From Calliopsis andreniformis (lineage: Eukaryota > Arthropoda > Insecta > Hymenoptera > Andrenidae), in NCBI RefSeq assembly GCF_051401765.1, contig NW_027480495.1, forward strand, positions 2,046,001 through 2,110,000: a stretch of DNA of 64,000 nucleotides, given 5' to 3'. The notes below the pieces were generated by a model. It was not told the DNA's origin. It did not search any database and saw only the letters and a list, made by a program, of their open reading frames with translations. Both the position numbers and the translations under genes were made by a program. Below are positions 53,201 through 64,000 of the stretch, in pieces (within the stretch, counting starts at the first letter, position 1; the number at the start of each line of letters is the position of its first letter).

Positions 53201-56200
53201 TCAATGCTCAATCCTCAATCCTCAATCCTCAAACCTCAATCCTCATTCTTCAAACCTCATTCCTCAACCCTCAGTCCTCATCCTCAATTCTCAATTCTCA
53301 ATCCTCAATCCTCAATCATCAATCTTCAATCCTCAATCCTCACTACCCAATCTGCACTCCTCAGTCCTCAACCCTCAACCCTCAATCCTCATTCTTCAAT
53401 CCTCAATACCCAATCCTCAATCTTCAACACTCAATCCTCAATCCTCAATTCTCAATCCTCAATCCTCAGTCCTCAGTCCTCAAACCTCAATCCTCAACAC
53501 ACAGCCATCATCCTCAATCCTCAATCCTCAATCCTCAATCCTCAATCCTCAAACCTCAATCCTCATTCTTCAAACCTCAATCCTCAACCCTCAGTCCTCA
53601 TCCTCAATTCTCAATTCTCAATCCTCAATCCTTAATCATCAATCTTCAATCCTCAATCCTCACTACCCAATCTGCAATCCTCAGTCCTCAACCCTCAACC
53701 CTCAATCCTCATTCTTCAATCCTCAATACCCAATCCTCAATCTTCAACACTCAATCCTCAATCCTCAATTCTCAATCCTCAGCCCTCATCCTCCATCCTC
53801 AGTCCTCAATCCTCAAACCTCAATCTTCAATCCTCAATACTCAATCTTCGATTCTCAATCCTCAATACTCAATCCTCAATCCCCAATCCTCAATCTTCAA
53901 TCCTCAATCCTCAATCCTCAATCCTCAGTCCTCAATCCTCAATCCTCAACCCTCAATCATCAATTCTCATTCTTCAATCCTCAATCCTCAATCCTCAATC
54001 CTCAATCCTCAATCCTCAATCATTAGTCACGGGTACTCAATCTTCATAAATCAATCCTCAATACTCAATCCTCAATCCTCAATCCTCAATACTCAATCCT
54101 CAATCCTCATTCTTCAAACCTCAATCCTCAACCCTCAGTCCTTATCCTCAATTCTCAATTCTCATTCCTCAATCCTCAATCCTCAATCTTCAATCCTGAA
54201 TAATCAATCTCCAATCCTAGATACTCAATCCCCAACTCTCAATCCTTAATCCTCAATCTTCAATCCTCAATCCCCAGTCCTCAATCTTCAATCCTCAATG
54301 CTCAATCCTCAATCCTCAATCCTCAATCCTCAGTCCTCAATCCTCAATCATCGAACCTCAAACCTCAATACTCAATACTCAATCCTCAGTCCTCAATACG
54401 CAACCAACAATTCTCAATTCTCAATACTCAATAGAATATCCTGAATTCTCAGTATTCAATACTCAAACCTCAATCCTCAACCCTCAGCCCTCATCCTCCA
54501 TCCTCAATCCTCGTTCCTCAATCCTCAATACACAATCCTCAATCCTCAATAGTCTATCTCCAATCCTAGATCCTCAATCACCAATCCTCAATCCTTAATC
54601 CTCAATCTTCAATCCTCAATCCTCAATTCTCAATCCTCAATACTCAATCTTCGATTCTCAATTCTCAATCCTCAATCCTCAATCCCCAATCCTCAATCCT
54701 CAGTCATCAATCCTCAATCTTCAATACTCAATCGTCAATCCGCAGTCCTCAATCCTCAATCCTGAATCCTCGTTCCTCAAACATCAATCCTCAACCCTCA
54801 GCCATCATCCTCAATCCTCAATACTCGTTCCTCAATCCTCAATACTCAATCCTCAATCCTCAATAGTCAATCTCCAATCCTAGATCCTCAATCCCCAATC
54901 CTCAATACTTCATCCTCAATCTTCAATCCTCAATCCTCAATTCTCAATCCTCAATACTCAACCCTCAATCCTCAATACTCAACCATCAATCCGCAACTTT
55001 CAATACTCAATAGAATATCCTGAATTCTCAGTATTCTATACTCAAACCTCAATCCTCAACACTCAGCCCTCATCCTCCATGCTCAATCCTCAATCCTCAA
55101 ACCTCAATCTTCAATCCTCAATCCTCAATCCTCAATCCTCAATCCTCAATCCTCAATCATCAGTCATGAATACTCAATCTTCATAACTCAATCCTCAATG
55201 CTCAATCCTCAATCCTCAATCCTCAAACCTCAATCCTCATTCTTCAAACCTCAATCCTCAACCCTCAGTCCTCATCCTCAATTCTCAATTCTCAATCCTC
55301 AATCCTCAATCATCAATCTTCAATCCTCAATCCTCACTACCCAATCTGCAATCCTCAGTCCTCAACCCTCAACCCTCAATCCTCATTCTTCAATCCTCAA
55401 TACCCAATCCTCAATCTTCAACACTCAATCCTCAATCCTCAATTCTCAATCCTCAATCCTCAGTCCTCAGTCCTCAAACCTCAATCCTCAACACACAGCC
55501 ATCATCCTCAATCCTCAATCCTCAATCCTCAATCCTCATTCTTCAAACCTCAATCCTCAACCCTTAGTCCTCATCCTCAATTCTCAATTCTCAATCCTCA
55601 ATCCTCAATCCTCAATCTTCAATCCTGAATAATCAATCTCCAATCCTAGATACTCAATCCCCAATCCTCAATCCTTAATCCTCAATCTTCAATCCTCAAT
55701 ACTCAATCCTCAATCCTCAGTCCTCAATCCTCAATCCTCAATCCTCAGTCATCAATCCTCAATACTCAATACTCAATCGTCAATACTCAATCGTCAATCC
55801 TCAGTCCTCAATTCTCAATCCTCAATCCTCGTTCCTCAAACCTCAATCCTCAACCCTCAGTCCTCATCCTCAATTCTCAATCCTAAATCCTCAAACCTCA
55901 ATCTTCAATCTTCAATACTCAATCCTCAATCCTCAATACTCAACCATCAATCCTCAATTCTCAATACTCAATCGAATATCCTGAATTCTCAGTATTCAAT
56001 ACTCAAACCTCAATCCTCAACCCTCAGCCCTCATCCTCCATCCTCAATCCTGAATCCTCAATCCTCAATCTTCAATCCTCAATACTCAATCATCAATCTT
56101 CAATCCTCAATCCTCAATCCTCAATACTCAATCCTCAATCCTCAGTCATCAATCCTCAATCTTCAGTACTCAATCGTCAATCCGCAGTCCTCAATCCTCA

Positions 56201-57360
56201 ATCCTCAATCCTCGTTCCTCAAACATCAATCCTCATCCCTCAGCCATCATCCTCAATCCTCAATCCTCGTTCCTCAATCCTCAAACCTCAATCCTCAATC
56301 CTCAATGGTCACTCTCCAATCCTAGATCCTCAATCCCCAATCCTCAATCCTTAATCCTCAATCTTCTATCCTCAATCCTTAATTCTCAATCCTCAATACT
56401 AAATCCTCAATCCTCAATCCTCAATCATCAACCTTCAATCCTCAATACTCAATCTTCAATCCTCAATACCCAATCCTCAATACTCAATCCTCAATCCTCA
56501 GTCATCAATCCTCAATCCTCAATACTCAATCGTCAATCCTCAGTCCTCAATTCTCAATCCTCAATCCTCGTTCCTCAATCCTAGATACTCAATCGTCAAT
56601 CCCCAGTCTTCAATTCTCAATCCTCAATCCTCGTTCCTCAAACCTCAATCCTCAACGCTCAGTCCTCATCCTCAATTCTCAATCCTCAATCCTCAAACCT
56701 CACTCTTCAATCCTCAATACTCAACCCTCAGTCCTCAATACTCAACCATCAATCCTCAACTCTCAATACTCAATAGAGTATCCTGAATTCTCAGTATTCA
56801 ATACTCAAACCTCAGTCCTCAACCCTCAGCCCTCGTCCTCAATGCTCAATCCTCAATCCTCAAACCTCAATCTTCAACCCTCAATACTCAATCTTCGATT
56901 CTCAATTCTCAATCCTGAATCCTCAATCCCCAATCCTCAATCTTCAATCCTCAATTATCAATCCTCAATCCTCAATCCTCAATCCTCAATCATCAATACT
57001 CAATCTTCAATCCTCAATCCTGAATCCTCAATCCTCAATCCTCAATCATCAGTCATGGATACTCAATCTTCATAACTCAATCTTCAATCCTCAATCCTCA
57101 ATCCTCAATCCTCAATCCTCAATCCTCAATCCTCATTCTTCAAACCTCAATCCTCAACCCTCTGTCCTCATCCTCAATTCTCAATTCTCAATCCTCAATC
57201 CTCAATCCTCAATCTTCAATCGTGAATAATCAATCTCCAATCCTAGATCCTCAATCCCCAATCCTCAATCCTTAATCCTCAATCTTCAAACCTCAATACA
57301 CAGTCCTCAATCCTCAATACTCAATACTCAATCGTCAATCTTCAATCCTCAATACTCAAT
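50290..57360. repeat. 7084-bp higher-order repeat, copy 2
   Basis: Carries the copy-1 markers AGAGTATCC and CCCTCGTCC (about 56776 and 56830). Private changes include AAACCTCAG near 51075 and a T in CTCATTCCTC near 53260. The last 13 bp expected from copy 1 are replaced at 57361 by the start of the next, 4497-bp copy. Confidence 0.9.
52864..57360. repeat. 4497-bp higher-order repeat, copy 1 (nested in 7084-bp copy 2)
   Basis: Starts at ACTCAATCGTCAATCCCCAG. Offset to the next block is 4497 bp at the CGGG marker (54030/58527) and at EcoRI sites 54443/58940, 55022/59519, 55983/60480 and 56785/61282. It lies wholly inside the 7084-bp copy 2, which fixes the order of the two events. Confidence 0.92.
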
Positions 57361-60300
57361 ACTCAATCGTCAATCCCCAGTCCTCAATTCTCAATCCTCA
57401 ACCCTCGTTCCTCTAACCTCAATCCTCAACCCTCAGTCCTCATCCTCAATTCTCAATCCTCAATCCTCAAACCTCAATCTTCAATCCTCAATACTCAATC
57501 TTCGATTCTCAATTCTCAATCTTCAATCCTCAATCCCCAATCCTCAATCTTCAATCCTCAATCGTGATTCCTCAATTCTCAATCCTCAATCCTCAATCAT
57601 CAATACTCAATCTTCAATCCTCAATCCTCAATCCTCAATCCTCAATCCTCAATCCTCAATCATCAGTCATGAATACTCAATCTTCATAACTCAATCCTCA
57701 ATGCTCAATCCTCAATCCTCAATCCTCAAACCTCAATCCTCATTCTTCAAACCTCAATCCTCAACCCTCAGTCCTCATCCTCAATTCTCAATTCTCAATC
57801 CTCAATCCTCAATCATCAATCTTCAATCCTCAATCCTCACTACCCAATCTGCACTCCTCAGTCCTCAACCCTCAACCCTCAATCCTCATTCTTCAATCCT
57901 CAATACCCAATCCTCAATCTTCAACACTCAATCCTCAATCCTCAATTCTCAATCCTCAATCCTCAGTCCTCAGTCCTCAAACCTCAATCCTCAACACACA
58001 GCCATCATCCTCAATCCTCAATCCTCAATCCTCAATCCTCAATCCTCAAACCTCAATCCTCATTCTTCAAACCTCAATCCTCAACCCTCAGTCCTCATCC
58101 TCAATTCTCAATTCTCAATCCTCAATCCTTAATCATCAATCTTCAATCCTCAATCCTCACTACCCAATCTGCAATCCTCAGTCCTCAACCCTCAACCCTC
58201 AATCCTCATTCTTCAATCCTCAATACCCAATCCTCAATCTTCAACACTCAATCCTCAATCCTCAATTCTCAATCCTCAGCCCTCATCCTCCATCCTCAGT
58301 CCTCAATCCTCAAACCTCAATCTTCAATCCTCAATACTCAATCTTCGATTCTCAATCCTCAATACTCAATCCTCAATCCCCAATCCTCAATCTTCAATCC
58401 TCAATCCTCAATCCTCAATCCTCAGTCCTCAATCCTCAATCCTCAACCCTCAATCATCAATTCTCATTCTTCAATCCTCAATCCTCAATCCTCAATCCTC
58501 AATCCTCAATCCTCAATCATTAGTCACGGGTACTCAATCTTCATAAATCAATCCTCAATACTCAATCCTCAATCCTCAATCCTCAATACTCAATCCTCAA
58601 TCCTCATTCTTCAAACCTCAATCCTCAACCCTCAGTCCTTATCCTCAATTCTCAATTCTCATTCCTCAATCCTCAATCCTCAATCTTCAATCCTGAATAA
58701 TCAATCTCCAATCCTAGATACTCAATCCCCAACTCTCAATCCTTAATCCTCAATCTTCAATCCTCAATCCCCAGTCCTCAATCTTCAATCCTCAATGCTC
58801 AATCCTCAATCCTCAATCCTCAATCCTCAGTCCTCAATCCTCAATCATCGAACCTCAAACCTCAATACTCAATACTCAATCCTCAGTCCTCAATACGCAA
58901 CCAACAATTCTCAATTCTCAATACTCAATAGAATATCCTGAATTCTCAGTATTCAATACTCAAACCTCAATCCTCAACCCTCAGCCCTCATCCTCCATCC
59001 TCAATCCTCGTTCCTCAATCCTCAATACACAATCCTCAATCCTCAATAGTCTATCTCCAATCCTAGATCCTCAATCACCAATCCTCAATCCTTAATCCTC
59101 AATCTTCAATCCTCAATCCTCAATTCTCAATCCTCAATACTCAATCTTCGATTCTCAATTCTCAATCCTCAATCCTCAATCCCCAATCCTCAATCCTCAG
59201 TCATCAATCCTCAATCTTCAATACTCAATCGTCAATCCGCAGTCCTCAATCCTCAATCCTGAATCCTCGTTCCTCAAACATCAATCCTCAACCCTCAGCC
59301 ATCATCCTCAATCCTCAATACTCGTTCCTCAATCCTCAATACTCAATCCTCAATCCTCAATAGTCAATCTCCAATCCTAGATCCTCAATCCCCAATCCTC
59401 AATACTTCATCCTCAATCTTCAATCCTCAATCCTCAATTCTCAATCCTCAATACTCAACCCTCAATCCTCAATACTCAACCATCAATCCGCAACTTTCAA
59501 TACTCAATAGAATATCCTGAATTCTCAGTATTCTATACTCAAACCTCAATCCTCAACACTCAGCCCTCATCCTCCATGCTCAATCCTCAATCCTCAAACC
59601 TCAATCTTCAATCCTCAATCCTCAATCCTCAATCCTCAATCCTCAATCCTCAATCATCAGTCATGAATACTCAATCTTCATAACTCAATCCTCAATGCTC
59701 AATCCTCAATCCTCAATCCTCAAACCTCAATCATCATTCTTCAAACCTCAATCCTCAACCCTCAGTCCTCATCCTCAATTCTCAATTCTCAATCCTCAAT
59801 CCTCAATCATCAATCTTCAATCCTCAATCCTCACTACCCAATCTGCAATCCTCAGTCCTCAACCCTCAACCCTCAATCCTCATTCTTCAATCCTCAATAC
59901 CCAATCCTCAATCTTCAACACTCAATCCTCAATCCTCAATTCTCAATCCTCAATCCTCAGTCCTCAGTCCTCAAACCTCAATCCTCAACACACAGCCATC
60001 ATCCTCAATCCTCAATCCTCAATCCTCAATCCTCATTCTTCAAACCTCAATCCTCAACCCTTAGTCCTCATCCTCAATTCTCAATTCTCAATCCTCAATC
60101 CTCAATCCTCAATCTTCAATCCTGAATAATCAATCTCCAATCCTAGATACTCAATCCCCAATCCTCAATCCTTAATCCTCAATCTTCAATCCTCAATACT
60201 CAATCCTCAATCCTCAGTCCTCAATCCTCAATCCTCAATCCTCAGTCATCAATCCTCAATACTCAATACTCAATCGTCAATACTCAATCGTCAATCCTCA

Positions 60301-61857
60301 GTCCTCAATTCTCAATCCTCAATCCTCGTTCCTCAAACCTCAATCCTCAACCCTCAGTCCTCATCCTCAATTCTCAATCCTAAATCCTCAAACCTCAATC
60401 TTCAATCTTCAATACTCAATCCTCAATCCTCAATACTCAACCATCAATCCTCAATTCTCAATACTCAATCGAATATCCTGAATTCTCAGTATTCAATACT
60501 CAAACCTCAATCCTCAACCCTCAGCCCTCATCCTCCATCCTCAATCCTGAATCCTCAATCCTCAATCTTCAATCCTCAATACTCAATCATCAATCTTCAA
60601 TCCTCAATCCTCAATCCTCAATACTCAATCCTCAATCCTCAGTCATCAATCCTCAATCTTCAGTACTCAATCGTCAATCCGCAGTCCTCAATCCTCAATC
60701 CTCAATCCTCGTTCCTCAAACATCAATCCTCATCCCTCAGCCATCATCCTCAATCCTCAATCCTCGTTCCTCAATCCTCAAACCTCAATCCTCAATCCTC
60801 AATGGTCACTCTCCAATCCTAGATCCTCAATCCCCAATCCTCAATCCTTAATCCTCAATCTTCTATCCTCAATCCTTAATTCTCAATCCTCAATACTAAA
60901 TCCTCAATCCTCAATCCTCAATCATCAACCTTCAATCCTCAATACTCAATCTTCAATCCTCAATACCCAATCCTCAATACTCAATCCTCAATCCTCAGTC
61001 ATCAATCCTCAATCCTCAATACTCAATCGTCAATCCTCAGTCCTCAATTCTCAATCCTCAATCCTCGTTCCTCAATCCTAGATACTCAATCGTCAATCCC
61101 CAGTCCTCAATTCTCAATCCTCAATCCTCGTTCCTCAAACCTCAATCCTCAACGCTCAGTCCTCATCCTCAATTCTCAATCCTCAATCCTCAAACCTCAC
61201 TCTTCAATCCTCAATACTCAACCCTCAGTCCTCAATACTCAACCATCAATCCTCAACTCTCAATACTCAATAGAGTATCCTGAATTCTCAGTATTCAATA
61301 CTCAAACCTCAGTCCTCAACCCTCAGCCCTCGTCCTCAATGCTCAATCCTCAATCCTCAAACCTCAATCTTCAACCCTCAATACTCAATCTTCGATTCTC
61401 AATTCTCAATCCTGAATCCTCAATCCCCAATCCTCAATCTTCAATCCTCAATTATCAATCCTCAATCCTCAATCCTCAATCCTCAATCATCAATACTCAA
61501 TCTTCAATCCTCAATCCTGAATCCTCAATCCTCAATCCTCAATCATCAGTCATGGATACTCAATCTTCATAACTCAATCTTCAATCCTCAATCCTCAATC
61601 CTCAATCCTCAATCCTCAATCCTCAATCCTCATTCTTCAAACCTCAATCCTCAACCCTCTGTCCTCATCCTCAATTCTCAATTCTCAATCCTCAATCCTC
61701 AATCCTCAATCTTCAATCGTGAATAATCAATCTCCAATCCTAGATCCTCAATCCCCAATCCTCAATCCTTAATCCTCAATCTTCAAACCTCAATACACAG
61801 TCCTCAATCCTCAATACTCAATACTCAATCGTCAATCTTCAATCCTCAATACTCAAT
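57361..61857. repeat. 4497-bp higher-order repeat, copy 2
   Basis: Head-to-tail partner of 52864-57360, including the AGAGTATCC marker (about 61273). It lacks the private T near 53260, so that change came after the duplication. A private change is CATCATTC near 59733. Right boundary is where ACTCAAT is followed by TCTC at 61858. Confidence 0.92.
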
Positions 61858-64000
61858 TCTCAATCCTCAATCCTCAGTCCTCAAACCTCAATCCTCAACA
61901 CTCAGCCATCATCCTCAATACTCAATCCTCAATCCTCAATCCTCAATCCTCAGTCCTCGATTCTCAATCCTCAATCCTCGTTCCTCAAACCTCAATCCTC
62001 AACCCTCAGTCCTCATCCTCAGTTCTCAATCCTCAATCCTCAAACCTCAATCTTCAATCCTCAATACTCAATCCTCAATCCTCAATCCTCAATCCTCAAT
62101 CCTCAATCCTCAATCATCAATTCTCATTCTTCAATCCTCAATCCTCAATCCTCAATCCTCAATCCTCAATCATCAGTCATGGATACTCAATCTTCATAAC
62201 TCAATCTTCAATACTCAATCCTCAATCCTCAATCCTCAATCCTCAATCCTCATTCTTCAAACCTCAATCCTCAACCCTCAGTCCTCATCCTCAATTCTCA
62301 ATTCTCAATCCTCAATCCTCAATCCTCAATCTTCAATCCTGAATAATCAATCTCCAATCCTAGATCCTCAATCCCCAATCCTCAATCCTTAATCCTCAAT
62401 CTTCAAACCTCAATACACAGTCCTCAATCCTCAATACTCAATACTCAATCGTCAATCTTCAATCCTCAATACTCAATTCTCAATCCTCAATCCTCAGTCC
62501 TCAGTCCTCAAACCTCAATCCTCAACACTCAGCCATCATCCTCAATCCTCAATCCTCAATCCTCAATCCTCAATCCTCAGTCCTCAATTCTCAATCCTCA
62601 ATCCTCGTTCCTCAAACCTCAATCCTCAACCCTCAGTCCTCATCCTCAATTCTCAATCCTCAATACTCAATCCTCAATCCTCAATCATCAATTCTCAATC
62701 TTCAATCCTCAATCGTCAATCCTCAACCCTCAATCCTCAATCATCAGTCATGAATACACAATCTTCATAACTCAATCCTCAATACTCAATCCTCAATCCT
62801 CAATCCTCAATCCTCAATCCTCAATCCTCATTCTTCAAACCGCAATCCTCAACCCTCAGTCCTCATCCTCAATTCTCAATTCTCAATCCTCAATCCTCGT
62901 TCCTCAATCCTAGATACTCAATCGTCAATCCCCAGTCCTCAATTCTCAATCCTCAATCCTCGTTCCTCAAACCTCAATCCTCAACGCTCAGTCCTCATCC
63001 TCAATTCTCAACCCTCAAACCTCAATCCTCATTCTTCAATCCTCAATACCCAATCCTCAATCTTCAACACTCAATCCTCAATCCTCAATTCTCAATCCTC
63101 AATCCTCAGTCCTCAGTCCTCAAACCTCAATCCTCAACACACAGCCATCATCCTCAATCCTCAATCCTCAATCCTCAATCCTCATTCTTCAAACCTCAAT
63201 CCTCAACCCTTAGTCCTCATCCTCAATTCTCAATTCTCAATCCTCAATCCTCAATCATCAATCTTCAATCCTGAATAATCAATCTCCAATCCTAGATACT
63301 CAATCCCCAATCCTCAATCCTTAATCCTCAATCTTCAATCCTCAATACTCAATCCTCAATCCTCAGTCCTCAATCCTCAATCCTCAATCCTCAGTCATCA
63401 ATCCTCAATACTCAATACTCAATCGTCAATACTCAATCGTCAATCCTCAGTCCTCAATTCTCAATCCTCAATCCTCGTTCCTCAAACCTCAATCCTCAAC
63501 CCTCAGTCCTCATCCTCAATTCTCAATCCTAAATCCTCAAACCTCAATCTTCAATCTTCAATACTCAATCCTCAATCCTCAATACTCAACCATCAATCCT
63601 CAATTCTCAATACTCAATCGAATATCCTGAATTCTCAGTATTCAATACTCAAACCTCAATCCTCAACCCTCAGCCCTCATCCTCCATCCTCAATCCTGAA
63701 TCCTCAATCCTCAATCTTCAATCCTCAATACTCAATCATCAATCTTCAATCCTCAATCCTCAATCCTCAATACTCAATCCTCAATCCTCAGTCATCAATC
63801 CTCAATCTTCAGTACTCAATCGTCAATCCGCAGTCCTCAATCCTCAATCCTCAATCCTCGTTCCTCAAACATCAATCCTCATCCCTCAGCCATCATCCTC
63901 AATCCTCAATCCTCGTTCCTCAATCCTCAAACCTCAATCCTCAATCCTCAATGGTCACTCTCCAATCCTAGATCCTCAATCCCCAATCCTCAATCCTTAA
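61858..64000. repeat. Right tail of the array, with two clean deletions
   Basis: Continues the older order seen after 41674 (offset 20184). The offset drops to 19940 across about 62073-62115 (loss of 244 bp including one EcoRI module) and to 19758 across about 62180-62205 (loss of 182 bp). From about 63.2 kb it follows 48.5-49.3 kb, with the EcoRI module 63629 matching 48899 at an offset of 14730. Runs off the window inside the array. Confidence 0.82.

Larger units (their letters stand above)
1..64000. repeat. TCAATCC heptamer satellite array (entire window)
   Basis: Every line of the sequence can be read as consecutive 7-bp units that start with TCA; TCAATCC is the most common and most others differ from it by one or two bases. 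A 6-bp unit (TCATCC) appears at fixed module positions, and rare 5-bp or 8-bp units mark indels (a missing unit part near 2703; an extra C near 1780; an extra base at 23825 and 27851). The + strand is the C-rich, G-poor strand. No block of unrelated sequence interrupts the array, and both window edges lie inside it. The unit is not a telomere repeat that I recognise. Its function is unknown; satellites of this type are normally noncoding and heterochromatic, which is an inference here. Organism not determined. Confidence 0.98.

Noticed and set aside
1..64000. CRISPR array
   Set aside because: There are regular repeats, but no alternation of a constant repeat with unique spacers; all intervals are the same 7-bp satellite.
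1..64000. Telomere repeat
   Set aside because: The unit TCAATCC / GGATTGA does not match a telomere type I know, and the variant-rich, module-ordered structure is not telomere-like.
1..64000. CCAAT-box promoters in TCCCCAATCC units
   Set aside because: The motif follows from a one-base change of the repeat unit and occurs very many times with no gene next to it.
1..64000. Heptad coiled-coil protein
   Set aside because: The 7-residue period comes from the 7-bp DNA unit; a proline in each heptad would break a helix.
1..64000. Triplex-forming homopurine/homopyrimidine tract
   Set aside because: Each unit has AA on the C-rich strand, so neither strand is pure purine or pure pyrimidine beyond a few bases.

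Overview
This window is one uninterrupted block of a tandem satellite (minisatellite-type) DNA. From base 1 to base 64000 the + strand is built from 7-bp units of consensus TCAATCC, with single-base variants such as TCAATCT, TCAATAC, TCAATTC, TCAAACC, TCAACCC, TCAGTCC and TCGATTC, and a recurring 6-bp unit TCATCC. I found no protein gene, RNA gene, transposon, CRISPR array, promoter or origin that I can support. The array runs off both ends of the window. A homogeneous satellite of this size with no unrelated sequence inside points to heterochromatin or subtelomeric DNA of a eukaryote, but nothing here identifies a taxon. Short heptamer arrays are also known in some bacteria (for example cyanobacteria), though not at this scale as far as I know.

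The forward strand looks open because the consensus 7-mer has no stop codon in any forward frame. Because 7 is not divisible by 3, all three frames give the same heptapeptide repeat, NPQSSIL. The reverse strand has TGA once every 21 bp in every frame. All long open frames are therefore on the + strand, low in complexity, and end at stops set by recurring variant units. I treat none as a gene.

The information lies in the order of variant units, which forms modules and higher-order repeats. The recurring modules are: (1) a palindrome-bearing module with an EcoRI site (about 64 intact copies and one mutated copy); (2) a CATCAGTCATGAATAC...TCATAAC module; (3) an AATCAATCTCCAATCCTAGA module; (4) a CATTCTTCAAACC module; (5) a CCCAATCTGCAATCC module.

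From left to right: 1-6040 is a diverged domain with 3932-bp and 899-bp paralog spacings and a 244-bp sub-repeat. 6041-19894 is a near-identical 6927-bp tandem duplication. 19897-23778 is a bridging segment, much of it matching 35.1-37.6 kb. 23779-31837 is a tandem pair of about 4026 bp. 31838-33743 is a single segment. 33744-44727 is a 5492-bp tandem pair. 44728-50289 repeats 30.7-36.2 kb and, after removing the inserted 5492 bp, implies an older 8603-bp duplication. 43206-50289 is duplicated at 50290-57360 (7084 bp). 52864-57360 is duplicated again at 57361-61857 (4497 bp). 61858-64000 continues the older order but carries two exact deletions (244 and 182 bp). Shared private substitutions support the order 8603, then 5492 and 7084, then 4497. 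The right half is thus a record of recent, nested amplification, and the left 6 kb is older and more diverged.
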